Below are positions 48,112 through 56,616 of a stretch of 64,000 nucleotides of DNA, piece after piece; the stretch's first letter is position 1; the number at the start of each line of letters is the position of its first letter. The DNA comes from Shimia_B sp038528385 (GTDB lineage: Bacteria > Pseudomonadota > Alphaproteobacteria > Rhodobacterales > Rhodobacteraceae). Under the pieces are notes generated by a model, which saw nothing but the letters and a program-made list of their open reading frames with translations, searched no databases and was not told where the DNA came from. The position numbers were made by a program, and so were the translations under genes. The DNA is taken from assembly GCA_038528385.1 (NCBI GenBank), contig JBCBET010000006.1, positions 1 to 64,000 on the forward strand, given 5' to 3'.

Positions 48112-50438
48112 CCATCAAAGAGATCTTCGACACCATGGATTACGGCCCCGCCCCAGAAAGCGCCTCGGAGGCGCTGGCCTGGCTCGTGGACCAAGGCGAC
48201 CGCTTCGGGCAGTTCATCGATGGCGCGTTCACCGCGCCCACGGACGATTTCGAAGCGAAGAACCCGGCCAACGGCAACGTGCTCGCCACGCTGAGCCAGG
48301 CCACCGACGCCGACATCGCCGCCGCCCACGCCGCCGCGAAAAAGGCGCAGGGCCCCTGGGCGAAAAGCGGCCATGCCCGCGCGCGGGTGCTCTACGCCCT
48401 GGCACGGCTCGTGCAAAAGAATGCCCGCCTCTTCGCCGTGCTCGAGACGCTCGACAACGGCAAGCCCATCCGCGAAAGCCGCGATATCGACGTGCCCCTG
48501 GTGGCGCGGCATTTCTACTACCATGCCGGGATGGCGCAGCTCATGGAGGCGGAGCTACCCGACCGCGCGCCGCTGGGCGTCTGCGGTCAGATCATCCCGT
48601 GGAACTTCCCGCTTCTGATGCTCGCCTGGAAGGTCGCGCCGGCGCTCGCCATGGGCAACACCGTGGTGCTGAAGCCGGCCGAATACACGTCGCTGACCGC
48701 GCTCCTCTTCGCCGATATCTGCCGCCAGGCGGGCGTGCCGAAAGGAGTTGTTAACATTCTCACCGGCGATGGCGCGGTGGGGGAAAAGTTGACAGCTGTC
48801 AACTTCGATAAAATTGCGTTTACAGGCTCCACCGCCGTGGGCCGAGCGATCCGCAAGGCGACGGCAGGCCGCGGCATCCCGCTCACGCTGGAGCTCGGCG
48901 GCAAAAGCCCCTACATCGTCTTCGACGACGCCGACATCGACAGCGCCATCGAAGGCCTCGTGGACGCGATCTGGTTCAACCAGGGCCAGGTCTGCTGCGC
49001 GGGCTCGCGGCTCCTGGTGCAGGAGGGCATCGCCGAGGGCTTCTACGTCAAGCTTCGCGCCCGCATGGGCACGCTCCGCGTGGGCGACCCGCTCGACAAA
49101 TCCATCGACATCGGCGCCGTCGTCGATCCCGTGCAGCTGCAGACGATCAAGAGCCTGGTGGACGCGAACACCGAGGGCGAGACCTACCACGCCCCCGGCC
49201 CGCTCCCGGCGGAGGGGTGCTACTACCCGCCCACGCTCATCACCGGGCTCTCGACGGCCTCGCCCCTCATGCAGGAGGAAATCTTCGGCCCCGTCCTCGT
49301 GGGCACGACTTTCCGCACGCCCGCCGAGGCCGTCCAGATCGCCAACAACACCCGCTACGGCCTCGCCGCCACGCTCTGGACGGAGAACGTGAATCTCGCC
49401 CTCGACGTCGCGCCCAAACTCGCCGCAGGCGTCGTCTGGGTGAACGCCACGAACCTCTTCGACGCCGCGGCAGGCTTCGGCGGGGTGCGCGAGAGCGGCT
49501 TTGGCCGCGAGGGCGGCTGGGAGGGCCTCCTCGCCTATACGAAGCCCAAGACCGCGGGAAAACCCGCCAAACCCATCGCGCCCCACGAGGGAGACGGTGC
49601 GCCGGAGGCGGGCATCGACCGCACGCCCAAGCTCTATATCGGTGGCAAGCAGGCCCGCCCCGACGGCGGCTATTCCCGCGCCGTCCACGGCCCCCGCGGC
49701 GCGCTGCTGGGCCAGGCGCCGGAGGCCAACCGCAAGGATATCCGCAACGCCGTCGAGGCCGCCGCCGCGAGCCCCTGGCGCAAGATGACGGGCCATGCCC
49801 GCGCGCAGGTGCTCTACTTCATGGCCGAGAACCTCGCCGCCCGCGCCGACGATCTCTCCCGCCTGATCGACGCCCTGACCGGCAAGCGCAGCGGCGCGGC
49901 AGAGGTGGAAACCACCATCCAGGCCCTCTTCACCGCCGCCGCCTGGGCCGACAAGCTCGACGGCGCAGCCAAACCCGTGCCCCTGCGGGGCGTGGCGCTG
50001 GCCATGCGGGAGGCGGTGGGCACCGTGGGCCTCATCGCCCCCGACGCGCATCCCCTCCTCGGCCTCGTGGCCCCCGCCGCCGCCGCCCTCGCCATGGGCA
50101 ACAGCGTCGTGGCGCTGGCCTCCTCCCCTTACCCGCTCGCAGCCCTCGAGCTCGTGCAGATCCTCGAAACCTCCGACCTCCCCGCCGGCGCGCTCAACAT
50201 CCTCACCGGCGCGCCCGAACCGCTGTCGCAGACCCTCGCCGAACACCTCGCGCTCGACGCGCTCTGGTCCTTCGCCCCGCGCGGCCTCGCGGCAGGCATC
50301 GAGGCCGCCTCCGCGGGCAACCTCAAACGCACCTGGATCAGCGAGACGGAGCGGCCCTGGGCGGCCGCCGACATCCGAGAGGCGCTCGACCACGGCACCG
50401 AAGTGAAAACGATCTGGGTCCCCTACGGCGAGGGCTGA
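48108..50438 (+). CDS. ALDH16-type double-domain aldehyde dehydrogenase
   Basis: The 776-residue protein has a complete N-terminal ALDH domain (1-495) with PWNFPLLMLAWKVAPALAMG, VNILTGDG, FTGSTAVGR, ELGGKSPYIV (general base Glu262) and FNQGQVCCAGSRLLV (catalytic Cys296). A second, shorter ALDH-like half (520-776) has KLYIGGKQARPDGGYSR and LLGLVAPAAAALAMG but lacks the catalytic Cys region. This is the ALDH16 architecture known from bacteria such as Loktanella. Next to deoC, acetaldehyde is the likely substrate. It overlaps the small membrane protein gene. Confidence 0.9.
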   Translation: MTIKEIFDTMDYGPAPESASEALAWLVDQGDRFGQFIDGAFTAPTDDFEAKNPANGNVLATLSQATDADIAAAHAAAKKAQGPWAKSGHARARVLYALARLVQKNARLFAVLETLDNGKPIRESRDIDVPLVARHFYYHAGMAQLMEAELPDRAPLGVCGQIIPWNFPLLMLAWKVAPALAMGNTVVLKPAEYTSLTALLFADICRQAGVPKGVVNILTGDGAVGEKLTAVNFDKIAFTGSTAVGRAIRKATAGRGIPLTLELGGKSPYIVFDDADIDSAIEGLVDAIWFNQGQVCCAGSRLLVQEGIAEGFYVKLRARMGTLRVGDPLDKSIDIGAVVDPVQLQTIKSLVDANTEGETYHAPGPLPAEGCYYPPTLITGLSTASPLMQEEIFGPVLVGTTFRTPAEAVQIANNTRYGLAATLWTENVNLALDVAPKLAAGVVWVNATNLFDAAAGFGGVRESGFGREGGWEGLLAYTKPKTAGKPAKPIAPHEGDGAPEAGIDRTPKLYIGGKQARPDGGYSRAVHGPRGALLGQAPEANRKDIRNAVEAAAASPWRKMTGHARAQVLYFMAENLAARADDLSRLIDALTGKRSGAAEVETTIQALFTAAAWADKLDGAAKPVPLRGVALAMREAVGTVGLIAPDAHPLLGLVAPAAAALAMGNSVVALASSPYPLAALELVQILETSDLPAGALNILTGAPEPLSQTLAEHLALDALWSFAPRGLAAGIEAASAGNLKRTWISETERPWAAADIREALDHGTEVKTIWVPYGEG

Positions 50439-50504
50439 GCGCGCCAGGGAATTCGCCGGACCAACGCCCGAAACATCCCAAAGCCACAGCGCGCGGTCGA
50501 ACCC

Positions 50505-50524
50505 TTCTTTGTGCCCCGTACTTC
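50505..50524. repeat. 20-bp repeat, single copy of family B
   Basis: TTCTTTGTGCCCCGTACTTC occurs here and again, identical, at 56511-56530, where it faces an inverted partner 13 bp away. It lies between ALDH16 and the DUF1523 gene. Confidence 0.8.
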
Positions 50525-50659
50525 CGCCGGAGGCACTCCCGCCCCATCCACGCGCACCGAGCCCGCGGCGACGCGCCCCCGAGCGAAGCGAGGCCACCGA
50601 AGGCCGAACGCGCCAGCGTGAGGGGGAGGCGGGCGGGCCCAGAACTCGAGGAAAGCCCG

Positions 50660-51220
50660 CTACTCGCCGCCGAAGAGCGGCTCCACCCGCCGGTCCCAAA
50701 ACCGGCGCACCCGCACCGCGATCGCCCAGTAGAGCGCGAAAAGCCCCACGAGCACCGCGATGTTGAAATACGGGATCAGCCGCACGTCCGGCCCCGCGAC
50801 GGGGCGGATCGAAATCGCGTTGGGATAGATCGTCAGCAGCTCGCTCCGCCAGCCGTAATGGCGAACCACGTACCAGGCATCCGCCTCTGCCCGCGCCGCC
50901 GCCTGGGCATCCGATTGCAGGTTCGAACTGTCGAGCTTGAAATAGGGCGGCCAGCCGAAACCGGTATCCTCGTTGCGGTAGACATAGGACCGTCCGTCCG
51001 CGCGCTGCGTGTTGATCAGCCGCAGATCCCGGTTCGCCAGCGTGTTGTCGTTGCCGCTATCGGCCTGCGCGTAAAAGATCCGGTTCCACCCGGTGAAGTC
51101 TTGGCGCAGGATCTCCGTCCCGTTCACGCGCACGATATCGCGGTCGGGCAGCGTGTAGTGCAGGAACCCCGCCACGATCAGGAAAAAGATTATGCGGATC
51201 GTCCAGCGGACGTAATACAT
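50660..51220 (-). CDS. DUF1523 membrane protein
   Basis: The 186-residue protein has transmembrane helices at about 7-22 and 149-168 around an extracytoplasmic domain. The domain has LPDRDIVRVNGTEILRQDF and NTQRADGRSYVYRNEDTGFGWPPYFKLDSSNLQ, the pattern of DUF1523, an alphaproteobacterial family of unknown function. It is followed upstream, on the minus strand, by a small membrane-protein gene only 10 bp away, so they are probably one operon. Confidence 0.8.
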   Translation of the reverse strand: MYYVRWTIRIIFFLIVAGFLHYTLPDRDIVRVNGTEILRQDFTGWNRIFYAQADSGNDNTLANRDLRLINTQRADGRSYVYRNEDTGFGWPPYFKLDSSNLQSDAQAAARAEADAWYVVRHYGWRSELLTIYPNAISIRPVAGPDVRLIPYFNIAVLVGLFALYWAIAVRVRRFWDRRVEPLFGGE

Positions 51221-51230
51221 GGCGCGCTCC

Positions 51231-51503
51231 TCACTGGTAGTGCTGCACGTAGAGCATGATGCTGATGAATGCGAGAAACGCCATGGGCAAGCCGTAGACC
51301 CAAAAAATCAGCTGCCGCCGGAGCCCGCGGTCGAACTTGGCGAGTTCCTGGCGCAGCCAGGCGTCGCGGCTGCCCACCATCCCGTCCACGCGCCACCGTT
51401 CCTTGAGTTTCTCCTGCCGCAGCGCGCGGGCGATATAGGAGATCACGACGTAAAGAACGGTCGAGATCACCATGAAGACGACGAAGAGGCGGAGGATGAC
51501 CAT
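51231..51503 (-). CDS. small two-helix membrane protein
   Basis: The 90-residue product starts MVILRLFVVFMVISTVLYVV and has a second hydrophobic helix near the end (FWVYGLPMAFLAFISIMLYV), with a basic cytoplasmic loop between. Start at 51503 was preferred because the extended frame upstream is Pro-rich and contains the tandem repeat at 51574. It runs into the DUF1523 gene, which begins 10 bp downstream. Confidence 0.6.
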   Translation of the reverse strand: MVILRLFVVFMVISTVLYVVISYIARALRQEKLKERWRVDGMVGSRDAWLRQELAKFDRGLRRQLIFWVYGLPMAFLAFISIMLYVQHYQ

Positions 51504-51573
51504 CGAGGGGTCCTTTCGGGCTGCGGGGGCCGGCGGCCGCTCGGCCCTGCCCCATCGACATTTATCGCGCCCA

Positions 51574-51629
51574 GACAAGAGGTCCAAGACAAGAGGTCCA
51601 AGGCACGGGGTCCGGGGCACGGGGTCCGA
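51574..51629. repeat. 14-bp tandem repeat, four copies
   Basis: Units GACAAGAGGTCCAA (51574-51587, 51588-51601), GGCACGGGGTCCGG (51602-51615) and GGCACGGGGTCCGA (51616-51629) form two related pairs. The repeat lies upstream of the small membrane-protein gene, in the probable promoter region. Confidence 0.85.
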
Positions 51630-51683
51630 GGCGCACTGCCGGGACGGCGCGCGCCACGGCATGGAGTGCGCGGCGGGGCGGCA

Positions 51684-52022
51684 TCAGAGCTCCGGCCGCC
51701 AATGCTGGGGCTGGACCGCGAGCGCCAGGAGCAGCACCGGCCCCCAGAGCAGCCCGGCCAACCGGCCGAGACCGGCGAAATGCGAGGCCCCCGCCACGAG
51801 GGCGCGGGCCGGCACGCCCTGCAGCGCATAGCTCCCCGCGAAGGCCAGCGCCGACAGAGCCCAGAGCAGGAAGGCCGACACCGCGAGGTTGACGCCGAGC
51901 GCCAGCATGCTCTCCGGCAGCCTGCGGCCGAGCCAGGTGGGCAGCGTCCACGCCGCCGCCACCAGCAGCACGCCCGGCCCGATCAGGGCGATGGAATAGA
52001 GCGAGGCCTCCTCAACGGTCAT
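51684..52022 (-). CDS. hypothetical membrane protein
   Basis: The 112-residue protein has three hydrophobic helices (about 8-28, 41-66 and 83-101) with LPTWLGRRLPESMLALGVNLAVS and SALAFAGSYALQG. It has no recognisable family. Its start overlaps the end of the next upstream gene (11 bp) and both are similar in size and hydrophobicity, suggesting a small-membrane-protein pair. Confidence 0.6.
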   Translation of the reverse strand: MTVEEASLYSIALIGPGVLLVAAAWTLPTWLGRRLPESMLALGVNLAVSAFLLWALSALAFAGSYALQGVPARALVAGASHFAGLGRLAGLLWGPVLLLALAVQPQHWRPEL

Positions 52023-52323
52023 CGTGGAGCCCGCGCTGCGCGTTGAACGTGTAGGAGATCATGAGGCACGGAAACCAGAGGAGCGCGGAGACGGCGGTGT
52101 TGAACGCCACGCCTCCGGCGAGCCCCGCGCCCGCGCCCGTAGCTATGGCCGCAGCGCCGAGCCAGACCACGTGCCAAGCCACCACCCAGGCCGCGCCGAA
52201 GAGAAACGCCCAGAGCGCGCCCATGGCGAATTCTCCCGCCGTTCGGGGGCGGTCGCGGAAGCCCCGCAATCCCACGAGGATCGCGATAACGGCGGGGGCG
52301 AGGAAGGTGGCGGTGAGGATCAC
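52012..52323 (-). CDS. hypothetical membrane protein, GTG start
   Basis: The 103-residue product begins with GTG at 52323 (GTG)ILTATFLAPAVIAILVGLRG, with GCGGAG about eight bases upstream; an ATG at 52494 would put 57 unrelated residues in front. It has three helices (about 2-16, 35-60 and 69-92). No family recognised. It overlaps the following gene by 11 bp. Confidence 0.5.
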   Translation of the reverse strand: MILTATFLAPAVIAILVGLRGFRDRPRTAGEFAMGALWAFLFGAAWVVAWHVVWLGAAAIATGAGAGLAGGVAFNTAVSALLWFPCLMISYTFNAQRGLHDDR

Positions 52324-52468
52324 GGACGGCTCCGCATGGAATGGACATCGGGGCGGCAGGCGGCGCGCGCTGCTAGGGCCGCGTGGTATGCCCCTCCCGG
52401 GGCACGGTGCAAGCCATGCACGCCGCGCCCGCCCGGCCGCGCCCGCGGCTGCCTGCCGGAGCGCCGCG

Positions 52469-52693
52469 TCATGTGTCCCCGTCGTCTCCGCCACCGCCGA
52501 TGAGGCCGAAGCGCCCGGCGAGGGCGCCCACCACGAGGCCCACCGCCGCCCCGATGGCCACGGTGCGCCCTGCGGTCTCCTGCCAGCCCGCGGCGTCGGC
52601 GGCGTATTCGGCGGCGAAGTAGAGGACGAGACCCGCGAGGATCACGACCGACCAGCGACCCACCGGGCCGAACCCGTTCCTCTTATTCGCCAT
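52469..52693 (-). CDS. small two-helix membrane protein
   Basis: The 74-residue product MANKRNGFGPVGRWSVVILA has two hydrophobic helices (about 13-34 and 42-62) and ends with an acidic GGGGDDGDT tail. The upstream frame has no ribosome site or protein character, so the start at 52693 is used. Function unknown. Confidence 0.55.
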   Translation of the reverse strand: MANKRNGFGPVGRWSVVILAGLVLYFAAEYAADAAGWQETAGRTVAIGAAVGLVVGALAGRFGLIGGGGDDGDT

Positions 52694-52879
52694 GGCGGGC
52701 CTCCCCGCGGCGTTGCGGGATCCGAGGCGCGCCCGCGCGGCGTGTCGGGTGCGTGGCAGGCATGGGACTGTGCATCTTTCCTCGCGACGTGGTGGATCAG
52801 CCCTCCAAATGTAGGAAGCCCACCGCAGAAAACAGCCATGGCCGTCGCCGCGTATTCGCGCGATTTGCACCGCCCGTGA

Positions 52880-52915
52880 CACGGGGACTTATACGGGGAC
52901 TTACACGGGGCCTTT
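52880..52915. repeat. 12-bp tandem repeat, three copies
   Basis: CACGGGGACTTA (52880-52891), TACGGGGACTTA (52892-52903) and CACGGGGCCTTT (52904-52915) stand just upstream of the SDR gene start at 52948. Confidence 0.8.
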
Positions 52916-52947
52916 TCATTCCCGCCGCGGCGCGCCACGCTCTACCC

Positions 52948-53676
52948 ATGAGACTGGACGGAAAAACCGCCATCGTCACCGGGGGCGCCTCGGGCTTCGG
53001 CGCGGGCATCGCGCGCAAATTCGCGGCCCTGGGCGCCCGCGTCGTCGTGGCCGATATCGACCTCCCCGGCGCGGAAAAAATCGCCCGGGAGGTGGGCGGC
53101 GCGGCGGCGCAAGTGGACGTGTCGAGCGGCGCCTCCGTCGCCGCGCTCTGCGCGGAGTGGCAAAGCGCCGACATCCTCGTCAACAATGCGGGCATCACCC
53201 ACATGCCCGCCGCCATGGAAGAGGTGAGCGAGGCGGATTTCGACCGCGTCCTCGCCGTGAACGCCAAGAGCGTCTACCACTTCGCCCGCGCGCTCGTGCC
53301 CGCCATGAAGGCGCGCGGCGCGGGCGTCATCCTCAACGTGGCCTCCACCGCGGGCGTCTCGCCCCGGCCGCGGCTCAACTGGTACAATGCCTCCAAGGGC
53401 TGGATGATCACCGCGACAAAGGCCATGGCGGTGGAGCTCGCCCCCCACGGCATCCGCGTCAACGCGCTCAATCCCGTGGCGGGGGAGACACCGCTCCTGG
53501 CCTCCTTCATGGGGGGCGACACGCCCGAGACGCGGGAGAAGTTCCTCGCCACCATCCCGCTCGGCCGCTTCTCGCAGCCCGAGGACATGGGCGCGGCGGC
53601 GGCGTTCCTCTGCTCCGACGAGGCCTCCATGATCACGGGCGTCGCGCTCGAGGTCGATGGCGGGCGCTGCATCTGA
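52948..53676 (+). CDS. short-chain dehydrogenase/reductase
   Basis: The 242-residue classical SDR has the NAD(P) motif TGGASGFGAGIA near 12-23, VADIDLPGAE, NNAGITHMP, the active-site Ser around NVASTAG, YNASKGWMI (catalytic Tyr-x-x-x-Lys) and the end SMITGVALEVDGGRCI. The acid at the end of strand 2 (VADID) favours NAD. The substrate is unknown. Start at 52948 is the first ATG that gives the normal SDR N-terminus. The stop overlaps the next ATG. Confidence 0.9.
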   Translation: MRLDGKTAIVTGGASGFGAGIARKFAALGARVVVADIDLPGAEKIAREVGGAAAQVDVSSGASVAALCAEWQSADILVNNAGITHMPAAMEEVSEADFDRVLAVNAKSVYHFARALVPAMKARGAGVILNVASTAGVSPRPRLNWYNASKGWMITATKAMAVELAPHGIRVNALNPVAGETPLLASFMGGDTPETREKFLATIPLGRFSQPEDMGAAAAFLCSDEASMITGVALEVDGGRCI

Positions 53677-53978
53677 TGCCGCGCGTGCCGGTTGAGATCA
53701 TGCTCTTCGCAGGCACCTTCGAGAGCCAGCAGGTGGCCTTCGCCCATCTCTACGACATCGGGCCGGAGCTCGATCTGGGCGAGGTGGAGGTGATCTGCAA
53801 GGAGGATCCCGCCGCACGCCTCGGCCATTACTTCGCGCCCGAGCAGGTGGAGCTCATCGTGGACACGCTGGGCCTCCACACGACCGTGGTCATGGCCTTC
53901 CCGGAGGCCGGGCCGGTGCCCGCCTCGGGGCTGCTCTTCCCGCTCGGGCGCTTCACCGGCACCCGCGTGCGGGCATGA
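53676..53978 (+). CDS. hypothetical protein in the SDR operon
   Basis: The 100-residue protein MPRVPVEIMLFAGTFESQQV continues YDIGPELDLGEVEVICKEDP and EQVELIVDTLGLHTTVVMAF, a compact alpha/beta pattern that I do not recognise. It overlaps the SDR stop (TGATG) and its 3' end overlaps the P1 peptidase gene by 4 bp, so all three genes are co-expressed. Confidence 0.55.
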   Translation: MPRVPVEIMLFAGTFESQQVAFAHLYDIGPELDLGEVEVICKEDPAARLGHYFAPEQVELIVDTLGLHTTVVMAFPEAGPVPASGLLFPLGRFTGTRVRA

Positions 53979-54949
53979 GAAACCTCATCACCGATGTGGG
54001 CGGGCTCCTGGTGGGCCATGCCCATGACGCGGCGCTCCGCTCCGGCGTGACAGTGCTCACCGCCCCGTGGGCCTTAACCGCGGGCGTCCATGTCATGGGC
54101 GGCGCGCCGGGCACGCGGGAGACCGACCTCCTCGCGCCCGACCGCCTCGTGCAGGAGGTCGATGCCCTCGTCCTCGCCGGCGGCTCCGCCTTCGGGCTCG
54201 CGGCCGCCGATGGCGTGACGGAGGCGCTGCGCGGGCAGGGGCGCGGTTTTTCCGCTGGCGAGATACGCGTGCCCATCGTGCCCGCCGCGATCCTCTTTGA
54301 TCTGGCCAATGGCGGCGCGAAGGACTGGACAGCGAACCCCTACCCCGACCTCGGGGCCGCGGCGTTGGCGGAGGCGCGCGACACCTTCGCGCTGGGGTCG
54401 GTGGGCGCGGGGTTCGGCGCCACCGTGGCGAGCGCGGCGGGCCCCATGGCGGGCGGGCTGGGCTCCGCCTCCGCCACGCTACCCTCGGGCCACCGCGTGG
54501 GGGCGCTCGTCTGCGTGAACGCGCTGGGGTCGCCCTGCGACGGCGAAGGCCGGTTCTGGGCCGCGCCCTTCGAGCGGGACGCAGAATTCGGCGAACGCGG
54601 CACGCCCCCGCGCGCGCCGGACGCCCCACCCACGAAGCTTTCGGCCCAGAACACCACCATCGCCATCGTGGCCACCGACGCAGACCTCACCCAGGCGGCG
54701 TGCACCCGCCTCGCCACCGCCGCCCATGACGGGCTCGCCCGCGCGCTCCTGCCGTCGCACACACTCTTCGACGGCGACCTCGTCTTTGCCGCCGCCACCG
54801 GCGCGCATACCCTGAAAGACCCGGTCGCGGACGCTATCGCGCTGGGCCATGCCGCGGCCACCTGCCTGGCGCGGGCCGTGGCGCGGGGCGTCCACGCCGC
54901 CTCCGATCATCCGGGTGGCGCGCGGGCCTGGCGCACTATCTATGGCTAA
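53975..54949 (+). CDS. P1 family (DmpA-like) peptidase
   Basis: The 324-residue protein has the P1/DmpA fold: NLITDVGGLLVGHAHDAALRSG at the start, GGAPGTRETDLL, LAGGSAFGLAAADGV, and NTTIAIVATDADLTQ where autocleavage would expose the nucleophile before the Thr. It resembles N-terminal-nucleophile aminopeptidases acting on beta- or D-amino-acid amides. The downstream ALDH and upstream SDR hint at a shared catabolic route. Overlap with the upstream gene is 4 bp. Confidence 0.85.
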   Translation: MRNLITDVGGLLVGHAHDAALRSGVTVLTAPWALTAGVHVMGGAPGTRETDLLAPDRLVQEVDALVLAGGSAFGLAAADGVTEALRGQGRGFSAGEIRVPIVPAAILFDLANGGAKDWTANPYPDLGAAALAEARDTFALGSVGAGFGATVASAAGPMAGGLGSASATLPSGHRVGALVCVNALGSPCDGEGRFWAAPFERDAEFGERGTPPRAPDAPPTKLSAQNTTIAIVATDADLTQAACTRLATAAHDGLARALLPSHTLFDGDLVFAAATGAHTLKDPVADAIALGHAAATCLARAVARGVHAASDHPGGARAWRTIYG

Positions 54950-54970
54950 GACGACCAGGAGGAGGCCGCC

Positions 54971-56446
54971 ATGCTCGACACCGCCACCAATCTCACCGGG
55001 ATGCTCACCGATCCCGCGCTGCTCGCCACCCAGGCCTACATGGACGGCGGCTGGCACGACGCCACCTCGGGCGCGACCTTCGCGGTGACGAATCCCGCGC
55101 GGGGCGACGTGATCGCCCATGTGGCCGACCTCGACCGCCGCGACGTGGCCTGCGCGATCGAGGGCGCGCGCGTGGCGCAGATCGCCTGGGCCGCCCGACC
55201 CGCCAAGGAGCGCGCGGGCATGCTCCGCCGCTGGTACGAGCTCATCATGGAAGCCCAGGACGACCTGGCCACGATCCTGACCGCGGAGATGGGCAAGCCT
55301 CTCGCGGAAGCGAAGGGCGAGATCGCCTACGGCGCCTCCTTCATCGAGTTCTTCGCCGAAGAAGCAAAACGCATCTACGGCGAGACCGTGCCCGGCCACG
55401 CCCCCGACAAGCGCATCACGGTGATCAAGCAGCCCGTGGGCGTCGCGGCCTCGATCACGCCGTGGAATTTCCCCAACGCCATGATCACGCGGAAGGCGGG
55501 GCCGGCGCTGGCAGCAGGCTGCGCCTTCGTCGCGCGGCCCTCGGAGCTCACCCCGCTATCGGCGCTGGCGCTCGGCGTGCTGGCCAGCCGCGCGGGGCTC
55601 CCCGCGGGCCTCCTCCAGTTCGTGCCCTCGAACGATGCCTCCGCCATCGGTAAGGAGTTCTGCGAGAACGATACGGTGCGCAAGATCACCTTCACGGGCT
55701 CCACGCGCGTGGGCCGCATCCTCCTCGAACAGGCCGCGCCACAGGTGAAGCGGGTCTCCATGGAACTCGGCGGGAACGCGCCCTTCATCGTCTTCGACGA
55801 CGCCGACCTCGACGCCGCGGTCACGGGGGCCATCGCCTGCAAGTTCCGCAACAACGGGCAAACCTGCGTCTGCGCCAACCGCATCTACGTGCAGGCGGGC
55901 GTCTACGACGCCTTCTCGCAGAAGTTCCGCGCCGCGGTGGAGACGATGTCGGTGGGCGACGGCTTCGAAGGCGCCGATTTCGGCCCGCTCATCTCCGGCC
56001 CCGCCGTGGAGAAGGTGAAGGATCACATCTCGGATGCGACGTCCAAGGGGGCGGAGGTCTTCCTCGGCGGCGCGCCCCACGACCTCGGCGGGCAGTTCTT
56101 CCAGCCCACCATCCTCACCGGCGTCACGCAGGAGATGAAGGTGAGCCGGGAGGAGACCTTCGGCCCCATGGCGCCCCTCTTCCGGTTCGAGAGCGAGGAC
56201 GAGGTCATCGCGATGGCCAATGACACGATCTACGGGCTCGCCGCCTATTTCTACGCCCGCGACCTCTCCCGGGTCTACAAGGTGGCCGAGGCGCTGGAAT
56301 ACGGGATCGTGGGCATCAATACCGGCATCATCTCCACCGAGGTCGCGCCCTTCGGCGGCGTCAAACAATCGGGCCTCGGGCGCGAGGGCTCGCGCCACGG
56401 GATCGATGAATTCCTGGAGCTGAAATACCTCTGCATGAGCGTCTGA
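54971..56446 (+). CDS. gabD: NAD(P)-dependent succinate-semialdehyde-type dehydrogenase
   Basis: The 491-residue ALDH has ITPWNFPNAMITRKAGPALAAG, ITFTGSTRVGR, ELGGNAPFIVFDDADLD (general base Glu) and NNGQTCVCANRIYVQ (catalytic Cys), and ends in FGGVKQSGLGREGSRHG. The C-x-C around the nucleophile is typical of succinate-semialdehyde dehydrogenase (GabD) rather than betaine-aldehyde types, but substrate is predicted, not shown. It starts 21 bp after the P1 peptidase gene. Confidence 0.85.
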   Translation: MLDTATNLTGMLTDPALLATQAYMDGGWHDATSGATFAVTNPARGDVIAHVADLDRRDVACAIEGARVAQIAWAARPAKERAGMLRRWYELIMEAQDDLATILTAEMGKPLAEAKGEIAYGASFIEFFAEEAKRIYGETVPGHAPDKRITVIKQPVGVAASITPWNFPNAMITRKAGPALAAGCAFVARPSELTPLSALALGVLASRAGLPAGLLQFVPSNDASAIGKEFCENDTVRKITFTGSTRVGRILLEQAAPQVKRVSMELGGNAPFIVFDDADLDAAVTGAIACKFRNNGQTCVCANRIYVQAGVYDAFSQKFRAAVETMSVGDGFEGADFGPLISGPAVEKVKDHISDATSKGAEVFLGGAPHDLGGQFFQPTILTGVTQEMKVSREETFGPMAPLFRFESEDEVIAMANDTIYGLAAYFYARDLSRVYKVAEALEYGIVGINTGIISTEVAPFGGVKQSGLGREGSRHGIDEFLELKYLCMSV

Positions 56447-56477
56447 GGCCGGGATTGCCTCCGGCGGCCCTCCGGGG

Positions 56478-56530
56478 GAAGTACGAAGCACAAAGAAGGG
56501 GGCGCCCGTTTTCTTTGTGCCCCGTACTTC
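56478..56530. repeat. inverted 20-bp repeat, family B pair
   Basis: GAAGTACGAAGCACAAAGAA (56478-56497) faces TTCTTTGTGCCCCGTACTTC (56511-56530) with two mismatches and a 13-bp loop. The right arm is identical to 50505-50524. The pair could form a long hairpin after gabD. Confidence 0.8.
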
Positions 56531-56568
56531 GGGGGTGTGGGGGCTGGCCCCCACGAGACCGCGGCACG

Positions 56569-56596
56569 AAAAAGGGCCGCCCCGAAGGACGGCCCT
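56569..56596 (-). terminator. intrinsic terminator after hsp20
   Basis: AGGGCCG...CGGCCCT forms a 7-bp stem with a 10-nt loop that itself can pair further. On the minus strand it is followed by CTTTTTC, a T-run, just after the hsp20 stop at 56617. Confidence 0.7.
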
Positions 56597-56616
56597 CTCG
56601 TCAGACTGCCCGTGGC

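Noticed and set aside
48555..50699. 714-residue minus-strand frame
   Set aside because: Antisense to ALDH16 and Gly/Arg/Val-rich low-complexity, typical of GC-rich shadow frames.
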